A stretch of 64,000 nucleotides of DNA from Labilithrix luteola. Lineage in GTDB: Bacteria > Myxococcota_A > Polyangia > Polyangiales > Polyangiaceae. Below, one piece after another: positions 7,615 to 17,033 of the stretch; the stretch's first letter is position 1, and every line of letters begins with the position of its first letter. The translations under genes and the position numbers were made by a program. The stretch spans positions 7,400,001-7,464,000 of the forward strand of contig NZ_CP012333.1 of NCBI RefSeq assembly GCF_001263205.1, read 5' to 3'. The notes below the pieces were generated by a model. That model had not been told where the DNA came from, did no database searches, and saw nothing but the letters and a program-made list of their open reading frames with translations.

Positions 7615-8744
7615 ACGGGCGCGGCTTCTTCGATACCGAAGAGCTCGCTCAGCTGAAGCAGCCGCATCGCCCGCACACCGTCGATCTCTCGCTCATCTCG
7701 CGTTTGCTCGAACCGTTCTGGAAGGCCACAGCCACCCTGGTTCCTCCGTGGGTCGCGCCGAATGCGATCACGCTTTCGGGGCTGGCGCTGGTGGTCGCTT
7801 CGTTCGGGTCGATGCTGATCGCGAATCCCACCCTCACGGGACCCGCGCCGAAGATGGTCCACGTCTTCGCCATCGTCGCCATTTTTGCGTTCCAGACGCT
7901 CGACGCCCTCGACGGCAAGCAGGCTCGCAAAACGAAGTCGAGCTCCGCACTCGGCAACTGGTGCGATCACGCGTGCGACGTCGCGGCCATTCAGATGGCG
8001 ATGACCACGGTGGGCGGCGCGATCGGCCTCGGGACGGGCGGCGCGCTGCTCTTCCTGCTCGGCAGCGTCATCGTGAACAACTACGTGATCCACTGGGAGA
8101 CGCGCCACACGGGCACGCTCTACATGGGGAACGGCACGAGCATCTACGAGGCTCAGCTCATGATGATGGCGATCCATGCCATCACGCTCGGCGCCGGCGT
8201 GGAGCTGTGGGGCCGCCCGCTGGGGAGCCTCGTGCCGTTCGCCGCGGCGGTGCCCTTTGCCAGCGCCCCCCTCCGTCTCTGGCTCGTGGTTGTCGGCGTG
8301 GGGGCGATCGGCGGGGTCGGCATGATCGGAAGCTTGCTCCGCGTGGCGCGGTCGGGTCGCGGTGGCGCAGTTTTCCTCGAGCTGGTGAATCCGTTCGCCT
8401 TGTGCCTCGCGGCGAGCGTTGCGGTGTGTTCGGCAGGTCACGGGATGACGCTCCCGTTCGTCTTCTCGGCGTCGCTGCTCGGCCTTCACCTGATTGCACG
8501 GCAGATTCTCGGCCAGCTCGTCGGTTCTCAGGTGAAGGTCGTCGATCCGAAGACGGTGCCTCTCATCGCGTCGGGCCTCGCGATGCCCTTTCTCTCCGGG
8601 CCATCGGTCGTGAGTGCGCTCGGTTGGGCGAATCTCGTCGTGGCCTTAGGAGTTGGCTTGTCTACCTATCTCGGCGCCACGTTCGCGATCGCTCGTGCGC
8701 TCGAGCTCCCGATCCTCACGCTTCCCAAACGACTCTTGCCATGA
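7611..8744 (+). CDS. CDP-alcohol phosphotransferase, eukaryotic choline/ethanolamine phosphotransferase-like
   Basis: The 377-residue polytopic protein contains the full CDP-alcohol phosphotransferase motif, D98..D101-G..A105-R106...G115...D119...D123, in DALDGKQARKTKSS and GNWCDHACD. Length, about ten hydrophobic segments and the N-terminal LISRLLEPFWKA and WVAPNAITLSG resemble eukaryotic CPT/EPT enzymes, which join diacylglycerol to CDP-choline or CDP-ethanolamine, more than the ~200-residue bacterial PgsA/PssA enzymes. The alcohol used cannot be told from sequence. GTG start in a 4-base overlap with the desaturase; the stop overlaps the HAD gene. Confidence 0.85.
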   Translation: MNGRGFFDTEELAQLKQPHRPHTVDLSLISRLLEPFWKATATLVPPWVAPNAITLSGLALVVASFGSMLIANPTLTGPAPKMVHVFAIVAIFAFQTLDALDGKQARKTKSSSALGNWCDHACDVAAIQMAMTTVGGAIGLGTGGALLFLLGSVIVNNYVIHWETRHTGTLYMGNGTSIYEAQLMMMAIHAITLGAGVELWGRPLGSLVPFAAAVPFASAPLRLWLVVVGVGAIGGVGMIGSLLRVARSGRGGAVFLELVNPFALCLAASVAVCSAGHGMTLPFVFSASLLGLHLIARQILGQLVGSQVKVVDPKTVPLIASGLAMPFLSGPSVVSALGWANLVVALGVGLSTYLGATFAIARALELPILTLPKRLLP

Positions 8745-9421
8745 CGATCGCGTTCTTCGACTTCGACGGCACGGTCATCACTGGAGACTCCGGGCTCATT
8801 TGCGCATGGCCCACGCTCTGCGCGGGGTTTCTCCCGGCACCCATCGTTGCCTCCTTCGTCGGCAGGTACCTCCTCTACAAAGCGGGGCTCGGAACACGCC
8901 ATGCGATGCAGCGCGTCGGTTTCGCGTGCTTTCGTGGGCACACGCTCGAGGCGTTGCGCGCGCGCACGACCGACCTTTCGTCGAGCCACCTTGCGCCCAA
9001 GATTTCGCCGGCGATGACGACCGCGATCGCCCACCACCGAACGCGGGGCGACAAGCTGTACATCCTCACGGGCGCCGCTCACTTCTTCGCCGAGCCGCTC
9101 GGACGCAAGCTCGGCTTCGATGCGGTGTACGGCACGCAGATCGAACTGGCCGACACGCTCTGCACCGGACGCGTGGACGGTGAGATTCTCGACGGTGATG
9201 AGAAGCTACGCCTCGCGAAGCGCCTCGCCGAGGAGGAGGGGCACACCCTCGCCGACTGCGTCTTCTATTCGGACCACATCGCCGATCTCCCGCTTCTCGA
9301 GGCAGTCGGAAAGCCGATTTGCGTCGGCCCGCACGGGAAGCTCCGGCGCGTGGCCAGCGAGCGCGGGTGGCCCATCGTGGAGCACCACGACGAACAACGC
9401 CCGCGCAAGCTGCTCGCCTGA
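8741..9421 (+). CDS. HAD-superfamily phosphatase (subfamily IB, PSPase-like)
   Basis: 226 residues. Motif I is FDFDGT with nucleophile Asp7 and acid/base Asp9; motif II is the Thr in YILTGA; motif IV is in YSDHIADLPLLEA. This is the IB arrangement of phosphoserine-phosphatase-like enzymes. The ATG overlaps the CPT/EPT-like stop by 4 bases (ATGA), so it belongs to the lipid operon. A role in dephosphorylating a lipid precursor or a head-group phosphate is inferred only from position. Confidence 0.85.
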   Translation: MTIAFFDFDGTVITGDSGLICAWPTLCAGFLPAPIVASFVGRYLLYKAGLGTRHAMQRVGFACFRGHTLEALRARTTDLSSSHLAPKISPAMTTAIAHHRTRGDKLYILTGAAHFFAEPLGRKLGFDAVYGTQIELADTLCTGRVDGEILDGDEKLRLAKRLAEEEGHTLADCVFYSDHIADLPLLEAVGKPICVGPHGKLRRVASERGWPIVEHHDEQRPRKLLA

Positions 9422-9458
9422 AGCCTGCGAACGCAGCGAACGCGGCGCTTCGGCTCGT

Positions 9459-11159
9459 TCAGGTCGGAGCGGGATAGCTCTCGATGCGCAGCTGGGGCGG
9501 GGGAATCGAGACGTGCCGGACCGAGGGCACCTCCGGCTCGATCGTCCGATCGTCGGTGTCGACGCCTTCGACCTCGTAGAGCTCGCGCCACACCGGCGAC
9601 CAGGCGTCGGTCTCCGCGCGAAAGGCCGGGCGGAGAACGCGGAGCTCGTTGCCGAGCACGCCGGTGGCCTGATCGAGCACGTCGAATCGTGGCCAGTCGA
9701 AGCCATCGAACGAAGGGTCGCCTCGTCGGGCGAACGAGGTCCACGCGTCTTGCATGCGGTTCGAGAGCAGCGCGCGATCCGGCCCTGCGCCGAGGAAGAG
9801 CATCATGCGCATCGAGTCGTACGTTCCGAAGAGGAACGGGATGTCCATCGCGTGCGGACTGCCGAGCGCGCCGCGGAGAATGGGCAGGTCCCACGAAAGC
9901 AGGTACGAGAACACCTGCGCGTGGCGTGATTGCGCCGCGAGGAGGCGTAGGGCGGGCAGGCGGAAATGGAGATCCGTCGCCAGCTCGAAGAACAGGTCGG
10001 TAAACGATCCGCGTGGGCGGAGCGCGACGTAACGCGCCGCGATGTCGCCCGCGACGACGTCGATCTTCCGTCGCATGGCATCGTCCGCAAAGGGGCCGGC
10101 CAGAAACTTCGCCACGAAGCGGACGAGGTGGTCGTGGTCGGTGATGGCCGGCGGATCCTCGGCCAGCGACCAGAGGCGCAGCTCGTCCTTGTTGGTGCCG
10201 ACGAAGAGGTCGACGCCTTTGGCACTTCCCGCGTGGATGGCTGCGAGCGGCAGCCGCGGGAGCGACGTTTCATCGAGGACGAGCTGGAAGATGGGCACAA
10301 CCACGCCCTGGTCCTGCAGGTAGGCGCTGGCGGCGCTCTGCGCGGCGAGGAGCCGATCGACCGGTAGTCCTTCGAGCACCTCGCGGACGTCCGCCGTTTC
10401 GCGCGCGCTCGTGCCGAGTTGCACGAGGAGCTCGCGGCGCGTCGCATTGGCGAGCTCGTCGGTCAGGATGCCTTCCGCCGTGCCGCTCTGCACGATGGCC
10501 CGGCGAAACAGGCCGGAACGCCCCTGCGTGGCGAGGAGGGCGGTGACGCACGTGGCACCTGCCGACGAACCAAAGATGGTGACGTTGTCCGGATCACCGC
10601 CGAACGCACGCACGTTCTCCCGAACCCATTCAAGCGCCCCGATCTGGTCGAGCAAACCGCGGTTGCTCGGGACGTCTTCGAGCTGGAGAAAGCCAAGCGC
10701 TCCGAGGCGATAGGTGACGCTGACGACGACCACGTCGCCACGGGCGCTCAGCCGCGCACCGTCGGCGAGCGGGTTCGAGGCCGAGCCTGCTTCGAACCCC
10801 CCACCGTGAATCCAGAAGAGGACGGGACGAGCCGGCCCCGACCGAGGGGGCGAGCAGGAGGGCGTCCAGACCGTGACGTGGAGGCAGTCTTCGTCCTGCA
10901 CCGAGCAGGACATTCCAATGAGTTTCGCGAGCGCGCTGGGGCGCTGCGGCGCGCCCGGGGCCGGGCGGGTGCAGTCTCGGATGCCCGCCCAAGGTCGGCG
11001 GGGGACGGGGGGCGCAAAACGAAGGACGCCGACCGGCGGCTCGGCATACGGAATGCCGCCGAACATGACGATTCCGTCACGACGTCGACCCCGGACGGCG
11101 CCGGCCGACACCCTGACGACGACGTCAGCTTGGTTGTGGACTGACCTGGGGCTCGGCAT
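9459..11159 (-). CDS. Type-B carboxylesterase
   Basis: 566 residues from MPSPRSVHNQ, a normal size for the carboxylesterase/cholinesterase fold. HGGGF (118-122) forms the oxyanion hole, the nucleophile is Ser199 in GSSAG, the acidic residue lies in GTNKDEL, and the histidine is probably in GSPHAMDIPFLFGT. EDCLHVTVW near residue 91 is the second PROSITE signature of the family. No clear signal peptide. It converges on the lipid operon. A start 21 residues further upstream is possible but less typical. Confidence 0.88.
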   Translation of the reverse strand: MPSPRSVHNQADVVVRVSAGAVRGRRRDGIVMFGGIPYAEPPVGVLRFAPPVPRRPWAGIRDCTRPAPGAPQRPSALAKLIGMSCSVQDEDCLHVTVWTPSCSPPRSGPARPVLFWIHGGGFEAGSASNPLADGARLSARGDVVVVSVTYRLGALGFLQLEDVPSNRGLLDQIGALEWVRENVRAFGGDPDNVTIFGSSAGATCVTALLATQGRSGLFRRAIVQSGTAEGILTDELANATRRELLVQLGTSARETADVREVLEGLPVDRLLAAQSAASAYLQDQGVVVPIFQLVLDETSLPRLPLAAIHAGSAKGVDLFVGTNKDELRLWSLAEDPPAITDHDHLVRFVAKFLAGPFADDAMRRKIDVVAGDIAARYVALRPRGSFTDLFFELATDLHFRLPALRLLAAQSRHAQVFSYLLSWDLPILRGALGSPHAMDIPFLFGTYDSMRMMLFLGAGPDRALLSNRMQDAWTSFARRGDPSFDGFDWPRFDVLDQATGVLGNELRVLRPAFRAETDAWSPVWRELYEVEGVDTDDRTIEPEVPSVRHVSIPPPQLRIESYPAPT

Positions 11160-11273
11160 TGTTCGGGGTGAGAGAAACAAGGTCCAGCCTGCCACTCTCA
11201 CACGATCGACACGGCCGGGCAACTCGGTCCTTCACCGTCTCGCGACTCGGGAATAGCCTGGCTCGTAATCACA

Positions 11274-12941
11274 ATGTCCGCCTCCACGAAAAACGCGCGG
11301 TCCAGCAAAGCCAACTACACGTTCGCCTACGGCGAGCAGGCGATTCGATCCTCGGCCGTCGCTGCGCGGCATCCGGGCTTCGCCGCCTTCGCGTCGCTCG
11401 TGTTCGGGACGGGGCGACGGCTCGTTGGCTCGCTCACGATCGTGTTCGACGGTCACGTGTGCCAGTTCGGCGTGCCGCGCGACAAGGATGCGGAGTTTCT
11501 CACCGCGATCCATCGCAACAACGCGCCGCCCGAGCCGACGGACGACGTCGTCGACCCTCGTGAAGTCTGCGGGTTCGACTTCGACGACGTGAACCTCGGT
11601 CTCGCGCTCGACGACAGCCGACGCTATCCGCGGCCCGTGCTTCGTGACGACGCTCCCGGACGCTGGGTTCATCCCGTCGTGAAGGTGCACTCGGCCCGCT
11701 TTTTTACGCGCCTTCTGACCCAGCGCAATCTCGGCGTCGGCGAGGCGTTCCTCGCGGGCGAATTCGAAATGCTGCGCGGTGCGGTGAATCACTTCTTGGG
11801 CTTCTTGCTCATCAACGACATCGATCGTTCGGTGAAGCTTCCGCTCCGCGAGCAGGCGCGCCTCCTTCGTATGTATGCCGCGGGACGCATGCGTCGCTCG
11901 CACAACGAGGACATCGCGCACCACTACGACATGGGCGACAACGTCATGGTGCCCATGCTCGGCGCAACGGGCTGTTACTCGTGCGGCTACATGGAGAACG
12001 AGAACGACAGCCTCGATCAGATGCAGCTGAACAAGATGAATCTGATCTTCTCGAAGATGCAACTGCGTCCGAACGCGCGCATCCTCGACACGGGCTGCGG
12101 AAACGGCGGCATGCTCGTGCACGCGGCCACGGCCTGGGGCGCGCGAGGCGAGGGATTCACGAATAGCCACAACATGGCTTCACTCGCTCGCCGCAATGCC
12201 GAGCGCAATGGCGTGGGCGACAAGGTCAAGATTCACCATGCCGACTTCTCGCTTCTCGCGAGTTATCCGGAAAATCACTTCGATGCCATTTACGAAGTCG
12301 GTGTGTGGGAGCACTTGCCGTTCCACACGTACGAAGAGGTGATGCGTCAGTGCTGGCGCATCCTCAAGCCGTCGGGCCGCATGCTCATTCACTCGATGGG
12401 CAGCCACACCGCCAAGCACCGGCGTGACGGCTACATCCAGAAATACATCTTCCGCGATTCGAACCAGATTCGGCTGCACCTGCTGCTCGACGAGGCATGC
12501 AAGCTCGATATGTACGTTGGCGACGTCGAGAATCTCGGCCGTCACTACTATTGGACGCTCTGGTATTGGCGCGAGAATCTCCTCAAGGCCGCCGAGCAGG
12601 ACCCCTCGATTCGCGACCGCGATCTCAAGGTGATGATCTACTTCCTCGAGTGCGGAATGGCGGAGAGCCGTTTCGGCAACGGGAGCGTCTATCACGTCCT
12701 TCTCTTCAAGGACGCGCGCAACTACCGCAATACGTGGCGCGTCGACGGGCGTGTTCACGAAGATGGGCGAGGCAACAGCCAGAATCGGCCGCTCGTCATG
12801 AAGCCGTCGTCGGGCAACGACCACGTCTTCAACGATCCACACGCCAAGGCGAAAGAAGACGCGGTGGTCTACCAGAAGCCTACGCTTCCGAAGCGCCTCG
12901 CGCACCTCGCGGACATCCTGCTCCGCGTTGGCCATCACTGA
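11274..12941 (+). CDS. Cyclopropane-fatty-acyl-phospholipid synthase-type methyltransferase
   Basis: 555 residues, longer than the usual ~380-400 because of an N-terminal extension of about 100-150 residues. The CFA core includes LGVGEAFLAGEFE, AHHYDMGDN, and the SAM site ARILDTGCGNGGML (canonical LDIGCGWG; the N in place of W is notable), followed by YEVGVWEHL and the HSMGSHT segment. Members add a methylene or methyl group from SAM to unsaturated phospholipid acyl chains, which fits the desaturase upstream. The MFS gene follows after 11 bases, so they probably share a transcript. Confidence 0.85.
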   Translation: MSASTKNARSSKANYTFAYGEQAIRSSAVAARHPGFAAFASLVFGTGRRLVGSLTIVFDGHVCQFGVPRDKDAEFLTAIHRNNAPPEPTDDVVDPREVCGFDFDDVNLGLALDDSRRYPRPVLRDDAPGRWVHPVVKVHSARFFTRLLTQRNLGVGEAFLAGEFEMLRGAVNHFLGFLLINDIDRSVKLPLREQARLLRMYAAGRMRRSHNEDIAHHYDMGDNVMVPMLGATGCYSCGYMENENDSLDQMQLNKMNLIFSKMQLRPNARILDTGCGNGGMLVHAATAWGARGEGFTNSHNMASLARRNAERNGVGDKVKIHHADFSLLASYPENHFDAIYEVGVWEHLPFHTYEEVMRQCWRILKPSGRMLIHSMGSHTAKHRRDGYIQKYIFRDSNQIRLHLLLDEACKLDMYVGDVENLGRHYYWTLWYWRENLLKAAEQDPSIRDRDLKVMIYFLECGMAESRFGNGSVYHVLLFKDARNYRNTWRVDGRVHEDGRGNSQNRPLVMKPSSGNDHVFNDPHAKAKEDAVVYQKPTLPKRLAHLADILLRVGHH

Positions 12942-12952
12942 GCGAGTTCACG

Positions 12953-14173
12953 ATGAGAGACGACGGCACGGGCAACGGCACCCTCGCGTGCTTGCTCGGT
13001 CGTGATCTGCGCGGAATTTACGCCTCGATCTTCCTTCTCGGACTCGCGATCGGGGCGGAGTCTTCCGTGCTCGCGCTCTTCCTGCGTTCGGCGTCACTTT
13101 CGTCCGAGAAGATCGGTTCGCTGGCGACGGCCTACGCGGCCGGGGGCGTCGCCATCTCCGCGCTGCTCGGTCGGGTGGTGGGGCGCGTGGGGGCGATCCG
13201 AACGCTCGCTGTCGCCCTCGTCGCGCTCGGACTCGCCATCGCCGTGCTACCCGTCGCTGCGCACTCCACGACGGGGCTCTATGCCGGTCGCGTCGTGGAG
13301 GGGGCTGCGCTCGTGGCCGTGTGGGTTGGCTACGAGGCGGCGCTCTTCTCACGAGCGAAGCCCGCCCACCGAGCGACGGTGAGCACCTTGTATGCGATGG
13401 TGCTGGCGCTGGGCTACGTCATTGGCCCGCTCGTCGCCCGCGCGCTGTTCCCATTCGGTGTCGCTGCGCTTCCGTTCTGGTTTGCGGCCGCCGTCACGAT
13501 CGGAAATGGGCTTTCGATCACGGCCTTCTCGCGCGAGCGTGGCGGCGCTTCGATGGCTCCGGCTGCGGACGAGCCCTCCGCCGACGCATCGTTCGCGTCG
13601 CTTGCGTGGAAGGTGAAGACGACCGGCTTCGGGATGTTCGCCGCCGGCTACCTCAAGGCGTCGCTGATTCTCTTTTTGCCGCTCTATCTCGTCGATCATC
13701 GCGGCTTGCTCACCGAGGAGCCGCCGCTCGTGCTCTCTGCGTACGCGGCAGGCTCGCTTCTCTTCACGCACTTCGCAGGAAGACTCGGTGATCGCCATGG
13801 GCACCTCGTGCTCATGGGGATGCTCTCGGCGATAGGCGGCCTCGCCTTGTTCGGCGTTCTCTTCGTCGACGCAGTCACGGCGATGTGTCTGATCTCGGCC
13901 GTGGCAGGGGCCACGCTCGGCGCCATTTCCCCGCTCGGCATGGCGCTCCAAGCATCGATCGCCAAGCGCACGGAGTACGGTCGCGCGATGTCGCTTTCGA
14001 ACGGTCTCTACGCCGCCGGAACGCTCGCCGGACCCTTCGTGACCGGCGTGCTCTACGCGCAGGCGCCGCGCATGGCCATGATTCAGGTCGCGGCGATGTG
14101 GCTCGTGTTCACGGCGTTCTGCATCGTCTTCGCGGCCGACGATCCGGCGCGGCACCCGATGAAGGACGCCTGA
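12953..14173 (+). CDS. Major facilitator superfamily transporter
   Basis: 406 residues with about twelve membrane segments in two groups of six, separated by a loop near residue 190-210 rich in Ala, Pro and acidic residues. The SAGRLGDRHG-like AGRLGDRHGHL is the MFS motif A at the start of the second half. The substrate is unknown. ATG start 11 bases after the CFA-type synthase, with which it may be co-expressed. It ends 12 bases before the convergent methyltransferase gene. Confidence 0.85.
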   Translation: MRDDGTGNGTLACLLGRDLRGIYASIFLLGLAIGAESSVLALFLRSASLSSEKIGSLATAYAAGGVAISALLGRVVGRVGAIRTLAVALVALGLAIAVLPVAAHSTTGLYAGRVVEGAALVAVWVGYEAALFSRAKPAHRATVSTLYAMVLALGYVIGPLVARALFPFGVAALPFWFAAAVTIGNGLSITAFSRERGGASMAPAADEPSADASFASLAWKVKTTGFGMFAAGYLKASLILFLPLYLVDHRGLLTEEPPLVLSAYAAGSLLFTHFAGRLGDRHGHLVLMGMLSAIGGLALFGVLFVDAVTAMCLISAVAGATLGAISPLGMALQASIAKRTEYGRAMSLSNGLYAAGTLAGPFVTGVLYAQAPRMAMIQVAAMWLVFTAFCIVFAADDPARHPMKDA

Positions 14174-14185
14174 ACCGAGCTGGAA

Positions 14186-14962
14186 TCAGCGTGGACGTCG
14201 CGCGAGGATGGCGGCTGCGCGGTATTCGTCGGCAATCGGAAATGCCGATTCGAGCGCGAGCGCCGAGGACATGATCCGATCCGCGCCGAGGGCCTCGATG
14301 ATGTGCGTGAAGAAGCCCGACTTGACTCCGAAGTCCATCGTCTCGAGCGGGGAAGGGAAGCTCACCGGACGGACGACGTTCTCCACGGCGACGATCTCGA
14401 AGCCCGCCTCGCGCAGGATGTTCGTGAGCGCGTCGGCGCCGGTGGGCACCGGGTTGGCTTTCATGAGCTCGTCCATCGAGGCGAGCTTGAGGCCGACCTC
14501 GTTCAGGAGCTTGCGGAAGGCTTCGAGCGTGGTGCTGACGATCGAGAGGTAGCCGCCGGGCCGAAGGATCTGGTGGCACGCGCGCACGGTGCCCGGCACG
14601 TCCACGAAGGTCGTGATGAAGTGCATGAGCGCGAGGTCGACGGTCTGCGGCTCGAAATGATCGGCCACCTTCGCCGCGTCGGACACGATGCTGCGGAACG
14701 CGATCTTCTTCTCCGCGATGGCCAGCATTTCGGCCGAAAGGTCGATTCCCGCGAGGCTCGCACCCGGGAACGTCTTGCCGAGGGTGACGAGCGACTCTCC
14801 CGTTCCGGCGCCGAGATCCACGACGTTCATGCCCGGGTGGGACTCGACAGAGCTGCGAACCTGCGCGAGCCCGGCGTCGCGGCCTGCTCGCAGGAGACCG
14901 TACGCGTCACGGTCGTAGTCGGTGGCAATTCCGTCGTACAGCTTCGCGATGTCGACACTCAT
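14186..14962 (-). CDS. Class I SAM-dependent methyltransferase
   Basis: 258 residues. Motif I is NVVDLGAGTGES (about 46-57), motif II is AGIDLSAEML, and the post-II region ALMHFITTF followed by CHQILRPGGYLSIVS is typical of UbiE/Methyltransf_11-type enzymes acting on small molecules. The substrate cannot be assigned. It is a single gene, divergent from the GNAT gene across a 122-base gap. Confidence 0.87.
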   Translation of the reverse strand: MSVDIAKLYDGIATDYDRDAYGLLRAGRDAGLAQVRSSVESHPGMNVVDLGAGTGESLVTLGKTFPGASLAGIDLSAEMLAIAEKKIAFRSIVSDAAKVADHFEPQTVDLALMHFITTFVDVPGTVRACHQILRPGGYLSIVSTTLEAFRKLLNEVGLKLASMDELMKANPVPTGADALTNILREAGFEIVAVENVVRPVSFPSPLETMDFGVKSGFFTHIIEALGADRIMSSALALESAFPIADEYRAAAILARRPR

Positions 14963-15084
14963 GGTTTGCCTCGTTTGGGTGATCCATCACTCTACACGGT
15001 TTGCGCTGCCCATTGTCGGGGCGCGTTGTTCGGGCTCGTGTGGCGCGTTGTCCACGTGCTTTCGGTCGCGTACCGTGTCCGGGC

Positions 15085-15633
15085 ATGCAGCTACGAGAGG
15101 TCGAGCCGGGCGACTGGGGAGCGATCGCCGAGATCGACGAGACCGCATGGTCGCCGGAGAGCGATCCTGGCTACGGCGTACGTGGGGTCTTTCGCCCGAC
15201 GTCGGACTTGCCGTCGGCCACGATCGTGGCGGTGACGGAGGGGCGCGTGGTCGGCTTCGTCGAATGTGCCCGTCGAACGTCCAACCCGTGCAACCGTGAC
15301 GTCGCTCGGCTCCGGTGTATTGCGGTGCACCCGGAGTGGCGCCGAAAAGGTGTCGGACGAGCGCTGACGCTGGCGGCGATCGACTGGGCCTGGGGTCAGT
15401 CGTTCGAGAAGATCGTTCTCACGGTGATGTCGTCGAATCCCGAAGCCAAAGCCATGTACGAGGCGTGCGGCTTCTTCGAAGAAGCTAGGCTTCGCGGCGA
15501 GTTCGTCGTCGACGGAGTCGCGAGCGACGATCTCTTCATGGCTTGCCTTCGCCGTCTCGTCCCCGCTCGGCGCTCGGCGCCTTCACCAACTCACGCAGCT
15601 CCCGAGGACGTGTCTCAGGAGGGAAGCACCTGA
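15085..15633 (+). CDS. GNAT-family N-acetyltransferase
   Basis: 182 residues. The acetyl-CoA loop is in LRCIAVHPEWRRKGVGRALT (R/Q-x-x-G-x-G/A), followed by the YEACGFFEEARLRGEFV end strand typical of GNATs of the RimI type. The ATG at 15085 was chosen because homology-like sequence starts there. The last 19 bases overlap, tail to tail, with the end of the bioA-like gene. Substrate unknown. Confidence 0.88.
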   Translation: MQLREVEPGDWGAIAEIDETAWSPESDPGYGVRGVFRPTSDLPSATIVAVTEGRVVGFVECARRTSNPCNRDVARLRCIAVHPEWRRKGVGRALTLAAIDWAWGQSFEKIVLTVMSSNPEAKAMYEACGFFEEARLRGEFVVDGVASDDLFMACLRRLVPARRSAPSPTHAAPEDVSQEGST

Positions 15634-16886
15634 TCGATCGCGTCGAGCAAGTGGTCCAGATCGGACGCTTCGATGGCCAGTGACGGCATCACGTAGACGA
15701 CGTCGGCATGGGGGAGGCGGAGCGGTCGCAAGAAGACACCGCGCGCGGCGAAATCGGTCGATGCCGGAGCCGTGCCGGGCTTCATCTCGACGACGCCGAT
15801 GGCGCCGAGTGCGCGCACGTCCACGACGTTCGGTCGTGCGCGTAGTGGGGCGAGGCGTTCGCGAAACTTGGATTCGAGGTTCGAGACGCGAAGTTTGAAA
15901 TCCTCGCGTTCGAACAAATCGAGACTTCCGTGCGCGGCTGCGCATGCGAGCGCGTTACCCATGTACGTGGGGCCATGCTGGAGCGCTCGGTCTGCCTTGT
16001 CGGAGAGAAAGCACTCGAAGACGGCGCTCGTCGCCACCACGGCGGCGAGGGGAAGGGTTCCTCCGGTGAGCGCCTTTCCGAGCGTGACGATGTCGGGCAC
16101 GACGCCCGCGGCCTCGAACGCGAACCGCGAACCCGTGCGGTAGAAGCCGGTCGCGATCTCGTCGAAGATCAGCCACGCGCCGTGCTCGTCGCAGGCCTTG
16201 CGCAGGCGTTGCAACGCAGCGCCGTCGTGGAAGCGCATTCCTCCGGCGCACTGCACGAGCGGTTCGATGACTACGCCCGCCACCTCGGCAGCGACGGCGC
16301 GGAAGGCGTCTTCGAAGGCCCCACCGTCGTCGGAGCGAGGCACGGGGAGGTGAATCGCGTCGATACCCATCCCGGCGAATGCGTGATGCATCCCGCTGAC
16401 CGGATCCGACAGCGCCATCGTGGCGAGGGTGTCACCGTGATACGCGTTTTCGAAGCAGACGATCTTCCGCCGGCGCCCGTCACCCCGATTGTGGAACGAC
16501 TGCACGGCCATCTTGAGCGCGACTTCGACCGAGACCGAACCGCTCTCGACGAAGAACACCTTCGACAGCGGCGCGAGCATGCCCGCCAGCCGCTCCGCGA
16601 GCGTGTATGCCGGTTCGTTTGCGAGGCCACCGAACGCCACGTGCGACAGACGACGGAGCTGCGTTTCGACGCGCGCTGCAATGTGCGGATGGTTGTAACC
16701 GTGCGCGGACGTCCACCACGATGCGATGCCGTCGACGAGCTCGCCGCCACCCTCGAGCACGAGCCTCGCCCCATGCGCCCCCGCCACCGCGAATGGCGCC
16801 GGCGCCGTCTGATGCTGACAGTAGGGCCGCCAGACGTGAGGAGCCCCGGACACGAGCCACGCAGGATCACGGGAGGGCGTTGTCAT
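15615..16886 (-). CDS. bioA: Adenosylmethionine-8-amino-7-oxononanoate aminotransferase
   Basis: 423 residues, the normal BioA length. It is a class-III PLP aminotransferase: FDEIATGF holds the PLP-binding Asp242, and the Schiff-base lysine is Lys271 in TLGKALTGGT. The N-terminal HVWRPYCQHQ and DGIASWWTSAHGYNHP, and YHGDTLATM (149-157), are BioA-like. It makes 7,8-diaminopelargonate in biotin synthesis. No other biotin genes are nearby. The product is cytoplasmic. Confidence 0.92.
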   Translation of the reverse strand: MTTPSRDPAWLVSGAPHVWRPYCQHQTAPAPFAVAGAHGARLVLEGGGELVDGIASWWTSAHGYNHPHIAARVETQLRRLSHVAFGGLANEPAYTLAERLAGMLAPLSKVFFVESGSVSVEVALKMAVQSFHNRGDGRRRKIVCFENAYHGDTLATMALSDPVSGMHHAFAGMGIDAIHLPVPRSDDGGAFEDAFRAVAAEVAGVVIEPLVQCAGGMRFHDGAALQRLRKACDEHGAWLIFDEIATGFYRTGSRFAFEAAGVVPDIVTLGKALTGGTLPLAAVVATSAVFECFLSDKADRALQHGPTYMGNALACAAAHGSLDLFEREDFKLRVSNLESKFRERLAPLRARPNVVDVRALGAIGVVEMKPGTAPASTDFAARGVFLRPLRLPHADVVYVMPSLAIEASDLDHLLDAIDQVLPS

Positions 16887-17033
16887 CACGAGAGGATCTA
16901 GTCGAACCTCGAGCCGGTGTGCATTCGAGACGACGAACCTCGACCGGAAGACCGGCATTTTCTCGTCGTCGGGCGAACCCGAGCGCGACCGATCCGCTGA
17001 CGGCGAATCCGCAGTAGCCTGGTGGCTGGCACG

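Noticed and set aside
15615..15633. Overlap of GNAT and bioA 3' ends as a sign of error
   Set aside because: Short tail-to-tail overlaps are common in compact genomes and both C-termini look normal.
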